This document shows, piece after piece, positions 45,952-53,873 of a stretch of 64,000 bases of DNA (positions are counted from its first letter, which is position 1; every line of letters begins with the position of its first letter). Source of the stretch: Sporomusa sp. KB1 (GTDB taxonomy: Bacteria > Bacillota > Negativicutes > Sporomusales > Sporomusaceae); assembly GCF_007830295.1 (NCBI RefSeq), contig NZ_VLKC01000002.1:3266881-3330880 (forward strand), written 5' to 3'. Position numbers and translations under genes: made by a program. The notes under the pieces are model-generated. The model did not search any database and was not told the DNA's origin. It worked only from the letters and a program-made list of their open reading frames with translations.

Positions 45952-46341
45952 ATGATGACTATTAGTCTGTTAATAGGGGCTGTTGCCGCCTATTGGGTAT
46001 ATAATGATGCTCGAGGGCGTGGTCACGATTTGGGATCAGCGTTACTATGGGCAGTTGGAACAGCTGCTGCTTTGATTATCTTTTTGCCGCTTTATCTCCT
46101 TATTGGTCGTAAGTCAGCCATGAAACCGCGCCGTAATGAGGATATTATTGATGTAGAGGCAACACTGGTAGATGAAGAGACGATTAAATGCCCTATGTGT
46201 GCCGGTCGAGTCAAAGAGGAGTTCAAGATCTGCCCCTACTGTGGATTTACGCTAAAGCCTGTCTGTCCTGCCTGTGGTAAAGAGCTTAATCGTGAATGGC
46301 GAGTGTGTCCTTACTGTCAGACTCCTACTGAAACCAAATAG
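45952..46341 (+). CDS. Membrane protein with double zinc ribbon, 129 aa
   Basis: The protein has two N-terminal hydrophobic helices (about 3-18 and 31-50, ending LPLYLLIGRK) and a C-terminal double zinc ribbon: CPMC...CPYC and CPAC...CPYC. Such proteins are common in Bacillota but lack a defined role; the ribbon would lie in the cytosol. ATG 45952 is chosen from AAGGGGGA upstream and the position of the TATAAT. Confidence 0.78.
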   Translation: MMTISLLIGAVAAYWVYNDARGRGHDLGSALLWAVGTAAALIIFLPLYLLIGRKSAMKPRRNEDIIDVEATLVDEETIKCPMCAGRVKEEFKICPYCGFTLKPVCPACGKELNREWRVCPYCQTPTETK

Positions 46342-46413
46342 TCTAAAGCAGGCTGTAAAAACTTGCAAGAAAAAACATGATAATTTTATTGGACACAGAT
46401 ACACCTAATATGC

Positions 46414-46419
46414 TATAAT
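46414..46419 (+). promoter_or_regulatory. Extended -10 of tRNA-Arg copy 1
   Basis: TGCTATAAT at 46411-46419 is an extended -10 sequence. TTGGAC lies upstream at a wider than usual spacing of 19. Confidence 0.55.
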
Positions 46420-46445
46420 CATTTTTGTGGTTAATGCCACAATAA

Positions 46446-46526
46446 AATGCGCCCGTAGCTCAGGGGATAGAGCGCCAGCCTCCGGAGCTGGAAGCGCAGG
46501 TTCGATTCCTGCCGGGCGCACCATAA
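46446..46526 (+). repeat. Direct repeat (tRNA-Arg), left copy
   Basis: An 81-base exact repeat made of the whole tRNA-Arg gene plus three bases before and four after; the right copy is 47882-47962. The two copies flank about 1.36 kb of AT-rich DNA carrying the GNAT module. Confidence 0.85.
46449..46523 (+). tRNA. tRNA-Arg (CCG), copy 1
   Basis: 75-nt cloverleaf with acceptor GCGCCCG / CGGGCGC, anticodon loop CTCCGGA (anticodon CCG), T-arm GGTTCGATTCC, encoded CCA. Identical in all 75 bases to the copy at 47885. Confidence 0.97.
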
Positions 46527-46561
46527 AGAGCCTATGAATCGCGAGCATTCAAGGGTTTTAG

Positions 46562-46600
46562 ACTAGGTAAATCTTATGATTTATCTAGTTTTTTATTTTT
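46562..46600 (+). terminator. Terminator after tRNA-Arg copy 1
   Basis: ACTAGGTAAATC / GATTTATCTAGT with a TTAT loop, followed by TTTTTATTTTT. The following stretch up to 46925 is AT-rich and shows no convincing gene. Confidence 0.85.
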
Positions 46601-46925
46601 GTGGAGCATAAGCTTCTTTTCTACACATAATCCAATGGCATATCAATTGTATAAATCAACAGTAAATACACATGAATATTTCATCAACAAGATATTCAAT
46701 ACGCATCTTTTGATATTGTATGAAGATTCTCCGCAAGGTTTTCCCAATAGGCTTGATCCATTGAATAGTACATTGATTAGTAATGTATATTACCAGCTGG
46801 GCTGCCTTTAGTTTCATATGTGCTTCTGATCCGGGGCTTATGAAAAGTCATATACAGGATAGAGGTATATAAAATTATAATATTTGGGAATTATTATAAA
46901 TGATTTTGCATATAATAAATAACCT

Positions 46926-46955
46926 TTGATATAAAGTGAAGGTGTGTGGTATAAT
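46926..46955 (+). promoter_or_regulatory. Promoter of the GNAT toxin-antitoxin-like pair
   Basis: TTGATA (46926-46931) and TATAAT (46950-46955), spacing 18, with TG before the -10. Transcription would begin near 46962, which supports the antitoxin start at 47008. Confidence 0.65.
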
Positions 46956-47007
46956 TATGAAAAAAGAACAAGATAAACGTGATACTAAAAAGGGAGGTGC
47001 AGCAAAT

Positions 47008-47172
47008 ATGGCAGCTTCATTATCTAATTTTCCTATAATCAAAGGAGAAACTGCACAAAAATTAAGAAATGAATATATTAACCCAACACCGACACAGAGA
47101 AAAAATCATGAAGATGCATATATGAGGGCTTTAAAATTACGAAGGGCTAATGCACCGAAGCCGATAAAATGA
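47008..47172 (+). CDS. Small antitoxin-like protein, 54 aa
   Basis: The 54-aa protein has a middle segment (IKGETAQKLRNEYIN) and a basic, helical C-terminus (AYMRALKLRRANAPKPIK). It is not a ribbon-helix-helix protein of the usual TacA/DUF1778 kind. Its stop overlaps the start of the acetyltransferase (ATGA), the hallmark of coupled toxin-antitoxin genes. ATG 47008 has AGGGAGGTG nine bases upstream; an in-frame extension to 46936 overlaps the promoter. An antitoxin role is inferred from size, order and coupling. Confidence 0.6.
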   Translation: MAASLSNFPIIKGETAQKLRNEYINPTPTQRKNHEDAYMRALKLRRANAPKPIK

Positions 47173-47762
47173 CAGTATCCCCGAATCCTTGTTTTCTTTA
47201 TGACATTACCGATGTTGATCAAGCTCTTATTCAAGAATTCGATTGTATTAGTTCTAAATCAACTATGACAGAATATCTTGTAGATAATATAGCGAAGCAA
47301 TATCACAAAAAGGGCGAAGCAATAACTAAAGTACTAATTGATTCGCAAGCAAACTGTATTGTTGGTTACTTTTCTTTAAAATGTTCTTGTTTGCAATGGG
47401 AATATAAAGATAGGTATACTGGAAAAGAGAGTAAGGAGTCTTTACCGGCTATTGAAATTTCTCGTTTTGCAATTGACCAGAAATATCAGGGCAAACATTG
47501 TCTTATCAGCGGATATGAAGATACAAAGTATTCGGAGTATCTATTTGATAATGTAATGGATAGTATTGTGTCAATTCACTATTACACTGGTATATCTGCA
47601 ATAATTTTGTTTTCTGTAGACGAAGGTAAACCGCTATCATTTTATAGAAGATTGGGCTTTAGTGAAATTGAAGGGGATTATACTGTATATGAAACAACTA
47701 ATAATGTCGGTTGTATCCCAATGTATAAATTTATTAGTAAACCGGAAAATTTAGATGTATAG
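47169..47762 (+). CDS. GNAT acetyltransferase, possible TacT-like toxin
   Basis: The 197-aa protein has a GNAT core: IEISRFAIDQKYQGKHC near residues 96-112 (acetyl-CoA loop, here without the full RxxGxG motif), IILFSVDEGKPLSFYRRLGF near 155-174. The order RFAID-xx-YQGK and the SFYRRLGF helix are seen in TacT/AtaT-type toxins that acetylate aminoacyl-tRNAs. The coupling to a small upstream gene and location in a tRNA-flanked insert support a toxin. A plain acetyltransferase remains possible. Confidence 0.65.
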   Translation: MTVSPNPCFLYDITDVDQALIQEFDCISSKSTMTEYLVDNIAKQYHKKGEAITKVLIDSQANCIVGYFSLKCSCLQWEYKDRYTGKESKESLPAIEISRFAIDQKYQGKHCLISGYEDTKYSEYLFDNVMDSIVSIHYYTGISAIILFSVDEGKPLSFYRRLGFSEIEGDYTVYETTNNVGCIPMYKFISKPENLDV

Positions 47763-47881
47763 TTTAACCTCATGCTCCTGCTCTCTCAGCCGAGAATAGG
47801 GGTATTTTTATTTTGTTTGATGCGTTCCCTAAAGTATATTAGAGATAATATTGCTAAAATAGACTACACTTAGTCTTAAGC

Positions 47882-47962
47882 AATGCGCCCGTAGCTCAGG
47901 GGATAGAGCGCCAGCCTCCGGAGCTGGAAGCGCAGGTTCGATTCCTGCCGGGCGCACCATAA
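47882..47962 (+). repeat. Direct repeat (tRNA-Arg), right copy
   Basis: Exact copy of 46446-46526; see that entry. It is followed within a few bases by the target duplication of an IS256-family element. Confidence 0.85.
47885..47959 (+). tRNA. tRNA-Arg (CCG), copy 2
   Basis: Identical to the tRNA-Arg at 46449. Its upstream sequence differs from copy 1 and contains TGCTAAAAT at about 47852-47860 as a possible extended -10. Its likely terminator, at 49339, has been moved away by the IS insertion. Confidence 0.95.
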
Positions 47963-47969
47963 GAAAATC

Positions 47970-49329
47970 GGTAGTGTCAAGAAAGTTTCGCAAAAAGGTT
48001 TGCAGTCCTAGGTAGTAAAATCAGTCATCACTAAAATCCGACTCAGGGTCGGTATTTTCTAGATGTTTCATATTCATATACTTTTTACTGCCCCACTGGG
48101 TTCCAGCAACGTGGCGAAGGCGGGCGCAGACCAGCATCAGAGCGGACTGCCCATCCGGGAAAGCACCCACGACCCTGGTTCGCCGCCTGATCTCCCGGTT
48201 GAGTCTCTCAATCACATTGTTAGTCCGGATTCTTGTCCAGTGCTCGCCGGGAAAGTCGGCATAAGCAAGCGTTTCCTCGATGCTTTCCTCGATTTTGGCC
48301 GCCGCTTCTTTGAGTTTCATGTCGCGCAAGCTTTTTGCTACCTGTGCCGCCTTTTCCCGGGCAGCGGACTTGCTTTCCTGCGCATGAATCGCTTTGAGCA
48401 TTTTCGCAACCGTTTTGACCTTGGAGCGGGGAACAACTGAAAAGACATTGCGGTAAAAGTGAACAGTGCAGCGCTGGTATTTGGCCTGGGGGAAGACCTC
48501 ATTTGCCGCTGCCAGCATCCCTTGGCATTTATCACCAATGATCAGTTGGACGCCTGTTAAACCGCGGCTTTTCAGCCATTTGAAGAATTCCAGCCAACTG
48601 ACTTTGTCTTCTTTCATGCCTTCGGCCGCTCCCAGCACTTCACGGTAGCCGTCTTCGTTGACGGCAATCGCCACCAATACGCTCACATTCTCATATTCAC
48701 CGCCCCAGTTGCGGCGTAAGTAAATGCCGTCGACGTAAACATAGGGATACTTACCACTTTGCAGCGGCCGACTGCGCCACTCTTCAATGTGGACATAGGC
48801 CTTCTTATTCAACTCACTGATGGTGGACGGCGATACCTTGCTGCCCCACAGAGCCTCGGTGATGTCTTCCACTCGCCGGACGGATACGCCAGCTAGATAC
48901 ATTTCGATGAGCGCTTCTTCTACGGAACTTTCCCGCCGGCGATAGCGTTCGATAATGGCGGTTTCAAAAGGAATGCCCTTGAGCTTGGGAACTTTCAGCG
49001 TGACATCGCCGGAGGTAGTAGTCAACCGCCTGTCGTAGTGACCGGAGCGGTAACCTTGACGGGTTTCAGTACGCTCATATCGGGCCGCCTGGGTTAGGTC
49101 TTTGGCTTCCTGATCCAGCAAGTTATTGAGCGTTTCCTCCACGCTGCTACGCACCAGTTCCTTCAGTTCTACCTTGATGATTTCTTCATTCAACTGTATA
49201 ATTTCTTTGGACATGTTTGCTCTTCCCCTTTCGGTAAATGGTGTGTGGTGACTTCATTTTACCGGGGAACTGCAAACTTGTCCTCTTTTTTAGCCGTATT
49301 TCAATTTGCGAAACTTATTGTACCTTATC
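47970..49329 (-). mobile_element. IS256-family insertion sequence, complete
   Basis: The 1360-bp element has imperfect 25-bp terminal inverted repeats sharing the inner AAGTTTCGCAAA (left 47970-47994, right 49305-49329). It is flanked by an exact 8-bp target duplication AGAAAATC (47962-47969 and 49330-49337), the usual length for IS256 elements. It encodes one transposase on the minus strand. The intact ends, target duplication and uninterrupted gene suggest a recent insertion. Confidence 0.93.
48021..49214 (-). CDS. IS256-family transposase
   Basis: The 397-aa Mut-type transposase has the DDE residues in YVYVDGIYLRR (Asp), LIIGDKCQGML (Asp) and TNNVIERLNREIRRRTRVVG (Glu), the last being the family signature. 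The N-terminal part (EAKDLTQAARYERTETRQGYR-like) is the DNA-binding portion. Length is normal, without frameshift. Start ATG at 49214 follows GGGGAAGAG on the minus strand. The composition is more GC-rich than the surrounding DNA, consistent with foreign origin. Confidence 0.96.
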   Translation of the reverse strand: MSKEIIQLNEEIIKVELKELVRSSVEETLNNLLDQEAKDLTQAARYERTETRQGYRSGHYDRRLTTTSGDVTLKVPKLKGIPFETAIIERYRRRESSVEEALIEMYLAGVSVRRVEDITEALWGSKVSPSTISELNKKAYVHIEEWRSRPLQSGKYPYVYVDGIYLRRNWGGEYENVSVLVAIAVNEDGYREVLGAAEGMKEDKVSWLEFFKWLKSRGLTGVQLIIGDKCQGMLAAANEVFPQAKYQRCTVHFYRNVFSVVPRSKVKTVAKMLKAIHAQESKSAAREKAAQVAKSLRDMKLKEAAAKIEESIEETLAYADFPGEHWTRIRTNNVIERLNREIRRRTRVVGAFPDGQSALMLVCARLRHVAGTQWGSKKYMNMKHLENTDPESDFSDD

Positions 49330-49338
49330 AGAAAATCA

Positions 49339-49372
49339 AGACTTCCAGCGATTTTGCTAGAAGGCTTTTTTC
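49339..49372 (+). terminator. Displaced terminator of tRNA-Arg copy 2
   Basis: AGACTTCCAGC / GCTAGAAGGCT with two mismatches, followed by TTTTT. Without the IS it would sit about 20 bases after the tRNA gene. Confidence 0.6.
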
Positions 49373-49480
49373 GTATATAAAAGAATGTGTCAAAAAATCT
49401 AACACGTTCTAATACAAATAAAAAAATATATGTGTTAGAAAGTGGTAGAATAAAAATATAAAGAATAAGGGGGATTGAAA

Positions 49481-49836
49481 ATGCCTATTTTAGAAGGCCC
49501 TATGGTTGAACTTAAGCAAACGGTAGTGGATGATGTTAAAAAAGAAGTAGTGGCCTTTGCTAATAGCGAGGGAGGCATTATATATATATATAGGCATAAT
49601 CGATCAGGGCGAGGTTATTGGTGTTGAAAGTGTAGATGAAACGTCTTTACAGGTTTATCTTAAAGCTTATTGAGCAACAAGGCTCTATTGTAAGAAAAGA
49701 CATAGAAGCAGCATTATCCATTTCGCAGACTATGGCCGGTCGCTTAATAAAACAGTTGGTAGATAAGGGATTGATAGCTGAAGTCGGCAGCGGTAAGAAA
49801 ACAAAGTATATAAGAATAAAAACGGTTAAGTCGTAA
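49481..49836 (+). pseudogene. Broken AlbA_2/RecG-like ATP-binding protein gene
   Basis: The 5' part begins with a good AAGGGGG site and reads MPILEGPMVELKQTVVDD..KKEVVAFANSEGGIIY, the start of the AlbA_2 (Schlafen-like, RecG-related) family. A TA-dinucleotide tract at 49579-49592 then shifts the frame; in the other frame GIIDQGEVIGVESVDET continues the domain. The middle of the gene is deleted, and a third frame (49636-49836) holds the family C-terminal winged helix (RKDIEAALSISQTMAGRLIKQLVDKGLI). It is therefore a decayed gene with at least one frameshift and a large deletion. Confidence 0.8.
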
Positions 49837-49881
49837 AAATGACATAGCATAAAGAATAGAGTTATTGTTTAGCATGCTCGT

Positions 49882-50085
49882 TTAAGTTGATCGGATGGCA
49901 TACTCAGGACAAATGTGTTTGCATGTACCGCAGGAGGTACATATGTTAGTGTCAATATAAGCTTTGTTATCGTTTTCGTAATTTATTGCTTCAGAAGGGC
50001 ATACCAGAATACACTTACTGCAGGTTTTACAAAGATACTTTAATACTTTCGGCTTTTGATAGTTGGAAGATGTTTGTTTTTCCAT
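49882..50085 (-). CDS. Small 2[4Fe-4S] ferredoxin-like protein
   Basis: The 67-aa protein has two motifs, CKTCSKCILVCP (about 19-30) and CTSCGTCKHICP (about 49-60), preceded by a basic N-terminus (MEKQTSSNYQKPK). It should carry electrons in the cytosol. It is divergent from nadD and shares the 250-base interval that contains two palindromic operator candidates. ATG 50085 follows AGGATGTG on the minus strand. A partner enzyme is not visible. Confidence 0.85.
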   Translation of the reverse strand: MEKQTSSNYQKPKVLKYLCKTCSKCILVCPSEAINYENDNKAYIDTNICTSCGTCKHICPEYAIRST

Positions 50086-50273
50086 AATATCACATCCTAA
50101 ATTGGAATAATTAGAGCAACAGAAGTATTCTTCTCTGACTTCGGATATTTCTCCTGCAATAACCTATTGGTTAACTGATGGATTTCACCGGATTCAAGCT
50201 GCAGTTGAAGCGGATATCCAGCTAGCGAACACTGATGAGTAGATGACAAATAATACTTGCATTTCTTACTTAG

Positions 50274-50316
50274 TAGTAATACACTAACAATATAAGCACT
50301 TAATAGTAAAATACTA
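50274..50316 (+). promoter_or_regulatory. Two palindromic operator candidates before nadD
   Basis: TAGTAATACACTA (50274-50286) and TAGTAAAATACTA (50304-50316) are related 13-base palindromes with TAGT / ACTA half sites, 30 bases apart, flanking a possible -10 TATAAG (50291-50296). The Nudix/NrtR-like protein encoded in the same operon is the natural candidate to bind here. Confidence 0.55.
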
Positions 50317-50333
50317 ATAAGTCGGGTGATATA

Positions 50334-50954
50334 ATGAGAATTGGCATCTATGGTTCGTCCTTCAATCCTCCAACGAATGGGCATCTCTGGTCAGCAAACA
50401 CAATTGCGCAACGAGAAGAATTAGATAAGGTTATTTTACTTCCTTCTTCATCCAAACGTACCGATAAGAATATAGAGGTAGCAGATCTTCACCGGCTGGA
50501 AATGCTAAGATTAGCTGTGGCTGACAACAGTACATTTGAGATTGATGACCACGAAATGAAGGCTGTCTCCGGCAAGCAATATAGCTACTTTACTATGGAA
50601 TATTTTCGGGAAAAATATCCGGACGATGAATTGTTTTTTCTAATGGGAGCAGACCTTTTAGCAGAGTTGCCTAATTGGAGTTATGGAGAAAGATTTATTC
50701 AATCTACTAAATTTATCGTAATTGAACGTCAAAACATTCCTATGGGTGAGATAATCGCCAAAACCCCAATGCTCCGTAAATTTCATCGGAATTTTAGCCT
50801 GATTTATAAAGGCATAGTAAACGAAATTAGTTCCAGTTACATAAGAGAAGAATTCGAAAGTGGTGCAGATCCCCGATATTTGCTCCCTGAAGCTGTGTAC
50901 TGGTATATCAAAAGCAATAACGTTTACTTAAAAAGCGAAACAGTATGCTGTTAG
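50334..50954 (+). CDS. nadD: Nicotinate-nucleotide adenylyltransferase NadD-like
   Basis: The 206-aa protein forms NaAD from NaMN and ATP. It has the nucleotidyltransferase motif GSSFNPPTNGHLWSA (TxGH variant), FFLMGADLLAELPNWS, and the second ISSSYIREEF motif. Length is normal for NadD. It lies in an AT-rich accessory zone next to nadK and a nicotinamidase-like gene rather than with ribosome-assembly genes, where housekeeping nadD is commonly found, so it may be a second copy (inference). ATG follows GGGTGAT. Confidence 0.88.
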   Translation: MRIGIYGSSFNPPTNGHLWSANTIAQREELDKVILLPSSSKRTDKNIEVADLHRLEMLRLAVADNSTFEIDDHEMKAVSGKQYSYFTMEYFREKYPDDELFFLMGADLLAELPNWSYGERFIQSTKFIVIERQNIPMGEIIAKTPMLRKFHRNFSLIYKGIVNEISSSYIREEFESGADPRYLLPEAVYWYIKSNNVYLKSETVCC

Positions 50955-50982
50955 ACGACCAATATAAAACAGGGGTGAAATT

Positions 50983-51891
50983 ATGAACGAACAAAAAGAA
51001 TTTCTTAAAGACTATGATGACAGTAAATTTAAAAAACCGTCTACTACTGTAGATATGGTAATCTTAACTGCTGTTGATGTTGCAACCAATGCTCGGTCAG
51101 TTCCGGATAAAGTATTACGAGTCCTGCTTATTAAACGTAAGGGGGACCCCCTTGTTGTTGATGTAACTGATCCATATAAAGGTAAATGGGCTTTGCCGGG
51201 GGGGTTCGTTAATTACTTCGAAGACCTTGATACTGCGGCAATCCGGGAGCTGGAAGAAGAAACTAATGTTGCTAATGTTTACATGGAACAGCTTTATACT
51301 TGGGGCAAGGTTTACCGTGATTTGCGCCGTAGAGTTATCAGCACCTCATATATGGCATTGGTAGATAGTTCTAAACTAAACGTAAAAGCCGGAGATGATG
51401 CTGAAGCTGCCTGTTGGTTTGATGTAAAAGCCACAATGTTTGAAGAAATAAAAACGCAAACCCAAACAGGTTATATTCGCAAAACAACATATGAACTATC
51501 CTTGGTAAATGGCGAGCAGGAAATAAAAGATACTGTAATTGTTACTAAGGAGCTGGAAGGAAAAACTTCTAAAGTTGATTTTGAATGCCTGGATAATCCA
51601 TCAGGGCTTGCTTTCGACCATGCAACAGTTATCTTTTATACTCTTGAGCGCTTAAAGAACAAGGTAGAATATACCGATATTGCCTTTTCTCTTATGCCGG
51701 AATTGTTTACTTTAACAGAACTAAAGAAACTGTATGAAGTTATCACCGGGAAGGCCATTTATAGTAGAAATTTTCGCGATAAAATGGAGAAACAGAAAAA
51801 AATGGTAATAGAGACAGATGAATGGGATTCTGGTAAGCCTTATAAGCCAGCCCGAATGTTTCGTTTCAATCCCGATTGGGGGGAAGCTTAG
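50983..51891 (+). CDS. Nudix hydrolase with NrtR-like C-terminal winged helix
   Basis: The 302-aa protein has a Nudix domain (about 20-165) with an intact box, GGFVNYFEDLDTAAIRELEEE, satisfying GX5EX7REUXEE, followed by a C-terminal domain (about 210-300) with LFTLTELKKLYEVITGKAIYSRNFRDKM, which is the winged helix of the NrtR family. NrtR proteins regulate NAD genes by sensing ADP-ribose. The intact Nudix box means it may also hydrolyse ADP-ribose. Position between nadD and nadK strongly supports an NAD role. ATG follows AGGGGTG. Confidence 0.88.
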   Translation: MNEQKEFLKDYDDSKFKKPSTTVDMVILTAVDVATNARSVPDKVLRVLLIKRKGDPLVVDVTDPYKGKWALPGGFVNYFEDLDTAAIRELEEETNVANVYMEQLYTWGKVYRDLRRRVISTSYMALVDSSKLNVKAGDDAEAACWFDVKATMFEEIKTQTQTGYIRKTTYELSLVNGEQEIKDTVIVTKELEGKTSKVDFECLDNPSGLAFDHATVIFYTLERLKNKVEYTDIAFSLMPELFTLTELKKLYEVITGKAIYSRNFRDKMEKQKKMVIETDEWDSGKPYKPARMFRFNPDWGEA

Positions 51892-51948
51892 TGAATTAAT
51901 TTAACTAATTTGCGCAGAACCAAACACGAAGAAAGTAAGGTGTGTTCA

Positions 51949-52818
51949 TTGAAGGTAGGAATTGTGCTCAATCACTCCCAAAGACTCACAACCGCTGCTG
52001 TTGAGACTATCATCAGGCATATTGAGAGACTGGGAAGTAGTGCCGAGCTACTGAAGCTTGATAATCTCCTTTCAGAATTAGACGTAGTTCTTTCTTTCGG
52101 GGGAGATGGAACAGTACTAGGTACAGCCAGATATGTCGGAGAAATTCCTATCTTCGGGATTAACACTGGCCATTTAGGCTTTTTAACCGGAATAGAGTAT
52201 AACCTTCCCAAAGTCATTGAGGCAATTGCTCTAATTCTAAATAACCAATTTACTATCGATAAACGCAACCGGTTAGAGGCACAAGTATATCGAAAAGAGA
52301 AAAATGTTGCGTATTGCACCGCTTTAAACGACATAGTAGTCAAAGGAGCTATAGCCAAGCTAGTAAGACTCAAAACCTATATCGGCGGGGATTATGTAGG
52401 AAACTTTCCCGCAGACGGAATTATCATAAGCACGGCTACCGGAAGTACCGGGTATTCCATATCAGCCGGGGGAGCAATTATTCCTCCCGACCTTGAAATC
52501 AACGTAATCACTCCTATCTGTTCTCATTTACTTAATGTCAGGTCGATGATCGCCAGTGACAACAAAGAAATCAAAATTGTAGTCGAATCATATCAAAAGG
52601 AACTTCTTCTTTCGGCAGATGGTCAAGTGGATATTGAGTTAGAAACTAATGATTGTATCGTTATTAATAAAGCGCCCATGGTGACTAATTTGATTAGGCT
52701 TAATAATGAAACTTTCTATCAATTGCTTTCACGAAAGATGAAATGGGACAAAGATGAAAAAGAGCGGAGTAACTTAACATTAGCATATTCAACAACAAAT
52801 GATTACCAGAAGAATTAA
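51949..52818 (+). CDS. nadK: NAD kinase
   Basis: The 289-aa protein phosphorylates NAD to NADP. It has the diagnostic FGGDGTVLGTAR near residue 50, the NTGHLGFLT motif, and DGIIISTATGSTGYSISAGG. TTG 51949 is preferred because TAAGGTG lies six bases upstream and KVGIVLNHS is the usual N-terminus; a longer frame reaches back to 51910. It overlaps no neighbour and follows the Nudix gene. Confidence 0.9.
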   Translation: MKVGIVLNHSQRLTTAAVETIIRHIERLGSSAELLKLDNLLSELDVVLSFGGDGTVLGTARYVGEIPIFGINTGHLGFLTGIEYNLPKVIEAIALILNNQFTIDKRNRLEAQVYRKEKNVAYCTALNDIVVKGAIAKLVRLKTYIGGDYVGNFPADGIIISTATGSTGYSISAGGAIIPPDLEINVITPICSHLLNVRSMIASDNKEIKIVVESYQKELLLSADGQVDIELETNDCIVINKAPMVTNLIRLNNETFYQLLSRKMKWDKDEKERSNLTLAYSTTNDYQKN

Positions 52819-52854
52819 TCTGATGAAATAATTAAAGAAGGGGTATGAATTCAA

Positions 52855-53850
52855 GTGGAAACTCCTAGTTTTTATTCTCCTAACCGTGCCGGAGAATTAT
52901 ACTTACCCAGATATGACATAATTCAAAATGAAGTACGGCAACTTCGAAAAAAATGTAATCTTGCCTTTAGCAGTGAAAAGGCAGTTCTCTTTTTGGTTGA
53001 CCCACAGGTGGGGTTTTGCATCCCGGGTGCAAGTCTGTACGTCAATGGAGCTGAGAAAGATATAGAACGAATTTGTGATTTTATCTACCGTAATCTGGAG
53101 CGGATTGATGAAATCCGAGTATCTCTTGATACCCACACCGTATTTCAAATCCATACTCCGGGATTTTGGGTAAATGATCAAAATGAAAATCCGAATCCGT
53201 TTTCGATTATTAAATTAGAAGATGTAAAAGAGAAAAAGTGGCGCCCCTATACTGAATGGATTCCGGTTGAACTCGTCGAAAGCTATCTTGAACAGCTTGA
53301 GACCGGTGAAAAGTACATTCTAATCACCTGGGAGTATCACACTCAGAAAGGTTCTGTCGATAATGCGGTGGTTCCCATGCTGAATGAAGCGTTATTTTTC
53401 TACTCTTTGATGACCGGCAAGGAAATAAAATGAATCACTAAAGGGGAAAGCCTCTGGACAGAAAATTACAGCGTATTATCGCCCGAAGTTTCGAAGCTAT
53501 ATTTTAAAGATGGTTCACTAAAAATTGTTGGAAACTTCAACGAGAAATTGATGACAGAGTTGATGGAGTTTGATCGGGTATATGTTGCGGGGGAAGCAGC
53601 GAGCCATTGCGTAAAAGCGACTTTGGAAGATATGCTGAAAGTCATTGAAAAAGATAAACAGCGTATGCCAAATAACTCATATGGTTTTGAAGAAAATAAA
53701 ATTTATATCCTTGAAGATTGTATGTCGCCTGTCCAACCAACAGCAGGCAGCCCTGATTTTCCGGCAATTGCCAAAGAAGCCCTGGAAAATTTCAAATTAA
53801 CGGGTATGAGGGTTGTAACATCTACAGACCGGTTTTGGAGTATGGTTTAG
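52855..53850 (+). pseudogene. Nicotinamidase/isochorismatase-like gene with one in-frame UGA
   Basis: Codons 1-192 and 194-331 are in the same frame and together form one complete isochorismatase-like hydrolase, interrupted only by TGA at 53431-53433 (codon 193). Catalytic Asp49 lies in FLVDPQVGF, the metal region is DTHTVFQIH, the candidate catalytic Lys196 is in ITKGES, and Cys252 is in AASHCVKATLE. The stop is three codons before that Lys. It may be an early pseudogene or a readthrough case; a strong start at an internal ATG 53548 lacks a ribosome-binding site. Context with nadD and nadK suggests nicotinamide salvage. Confidence 0.75.
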
Positions 53851-53873
53851 TCGTGTTGGAGGAAGAGTAGTCT

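Noticed and set aside
46599..46811. 70-codon open frame after tRNA-Arg copy 1
   Set aside because: No ribosome-binding site or family resemblance; it begins at the tail of a terminator in AT-rich DNA.
50097..50384. 95-codon open frame on the minus strand
   Set aside because: It overlaps the nadD start and the operator region and has no ribosome-binding site; better seen as the divergent control region.
53431..53460. Selenocysteine insertion at the UGA of the nicotinamidase-like gene
   Set aside because: The downstream hairpin is short and contains no convincing bacterial SECIS pattern, and the site is not a known Sec position in this family, so recoding is not claimed.
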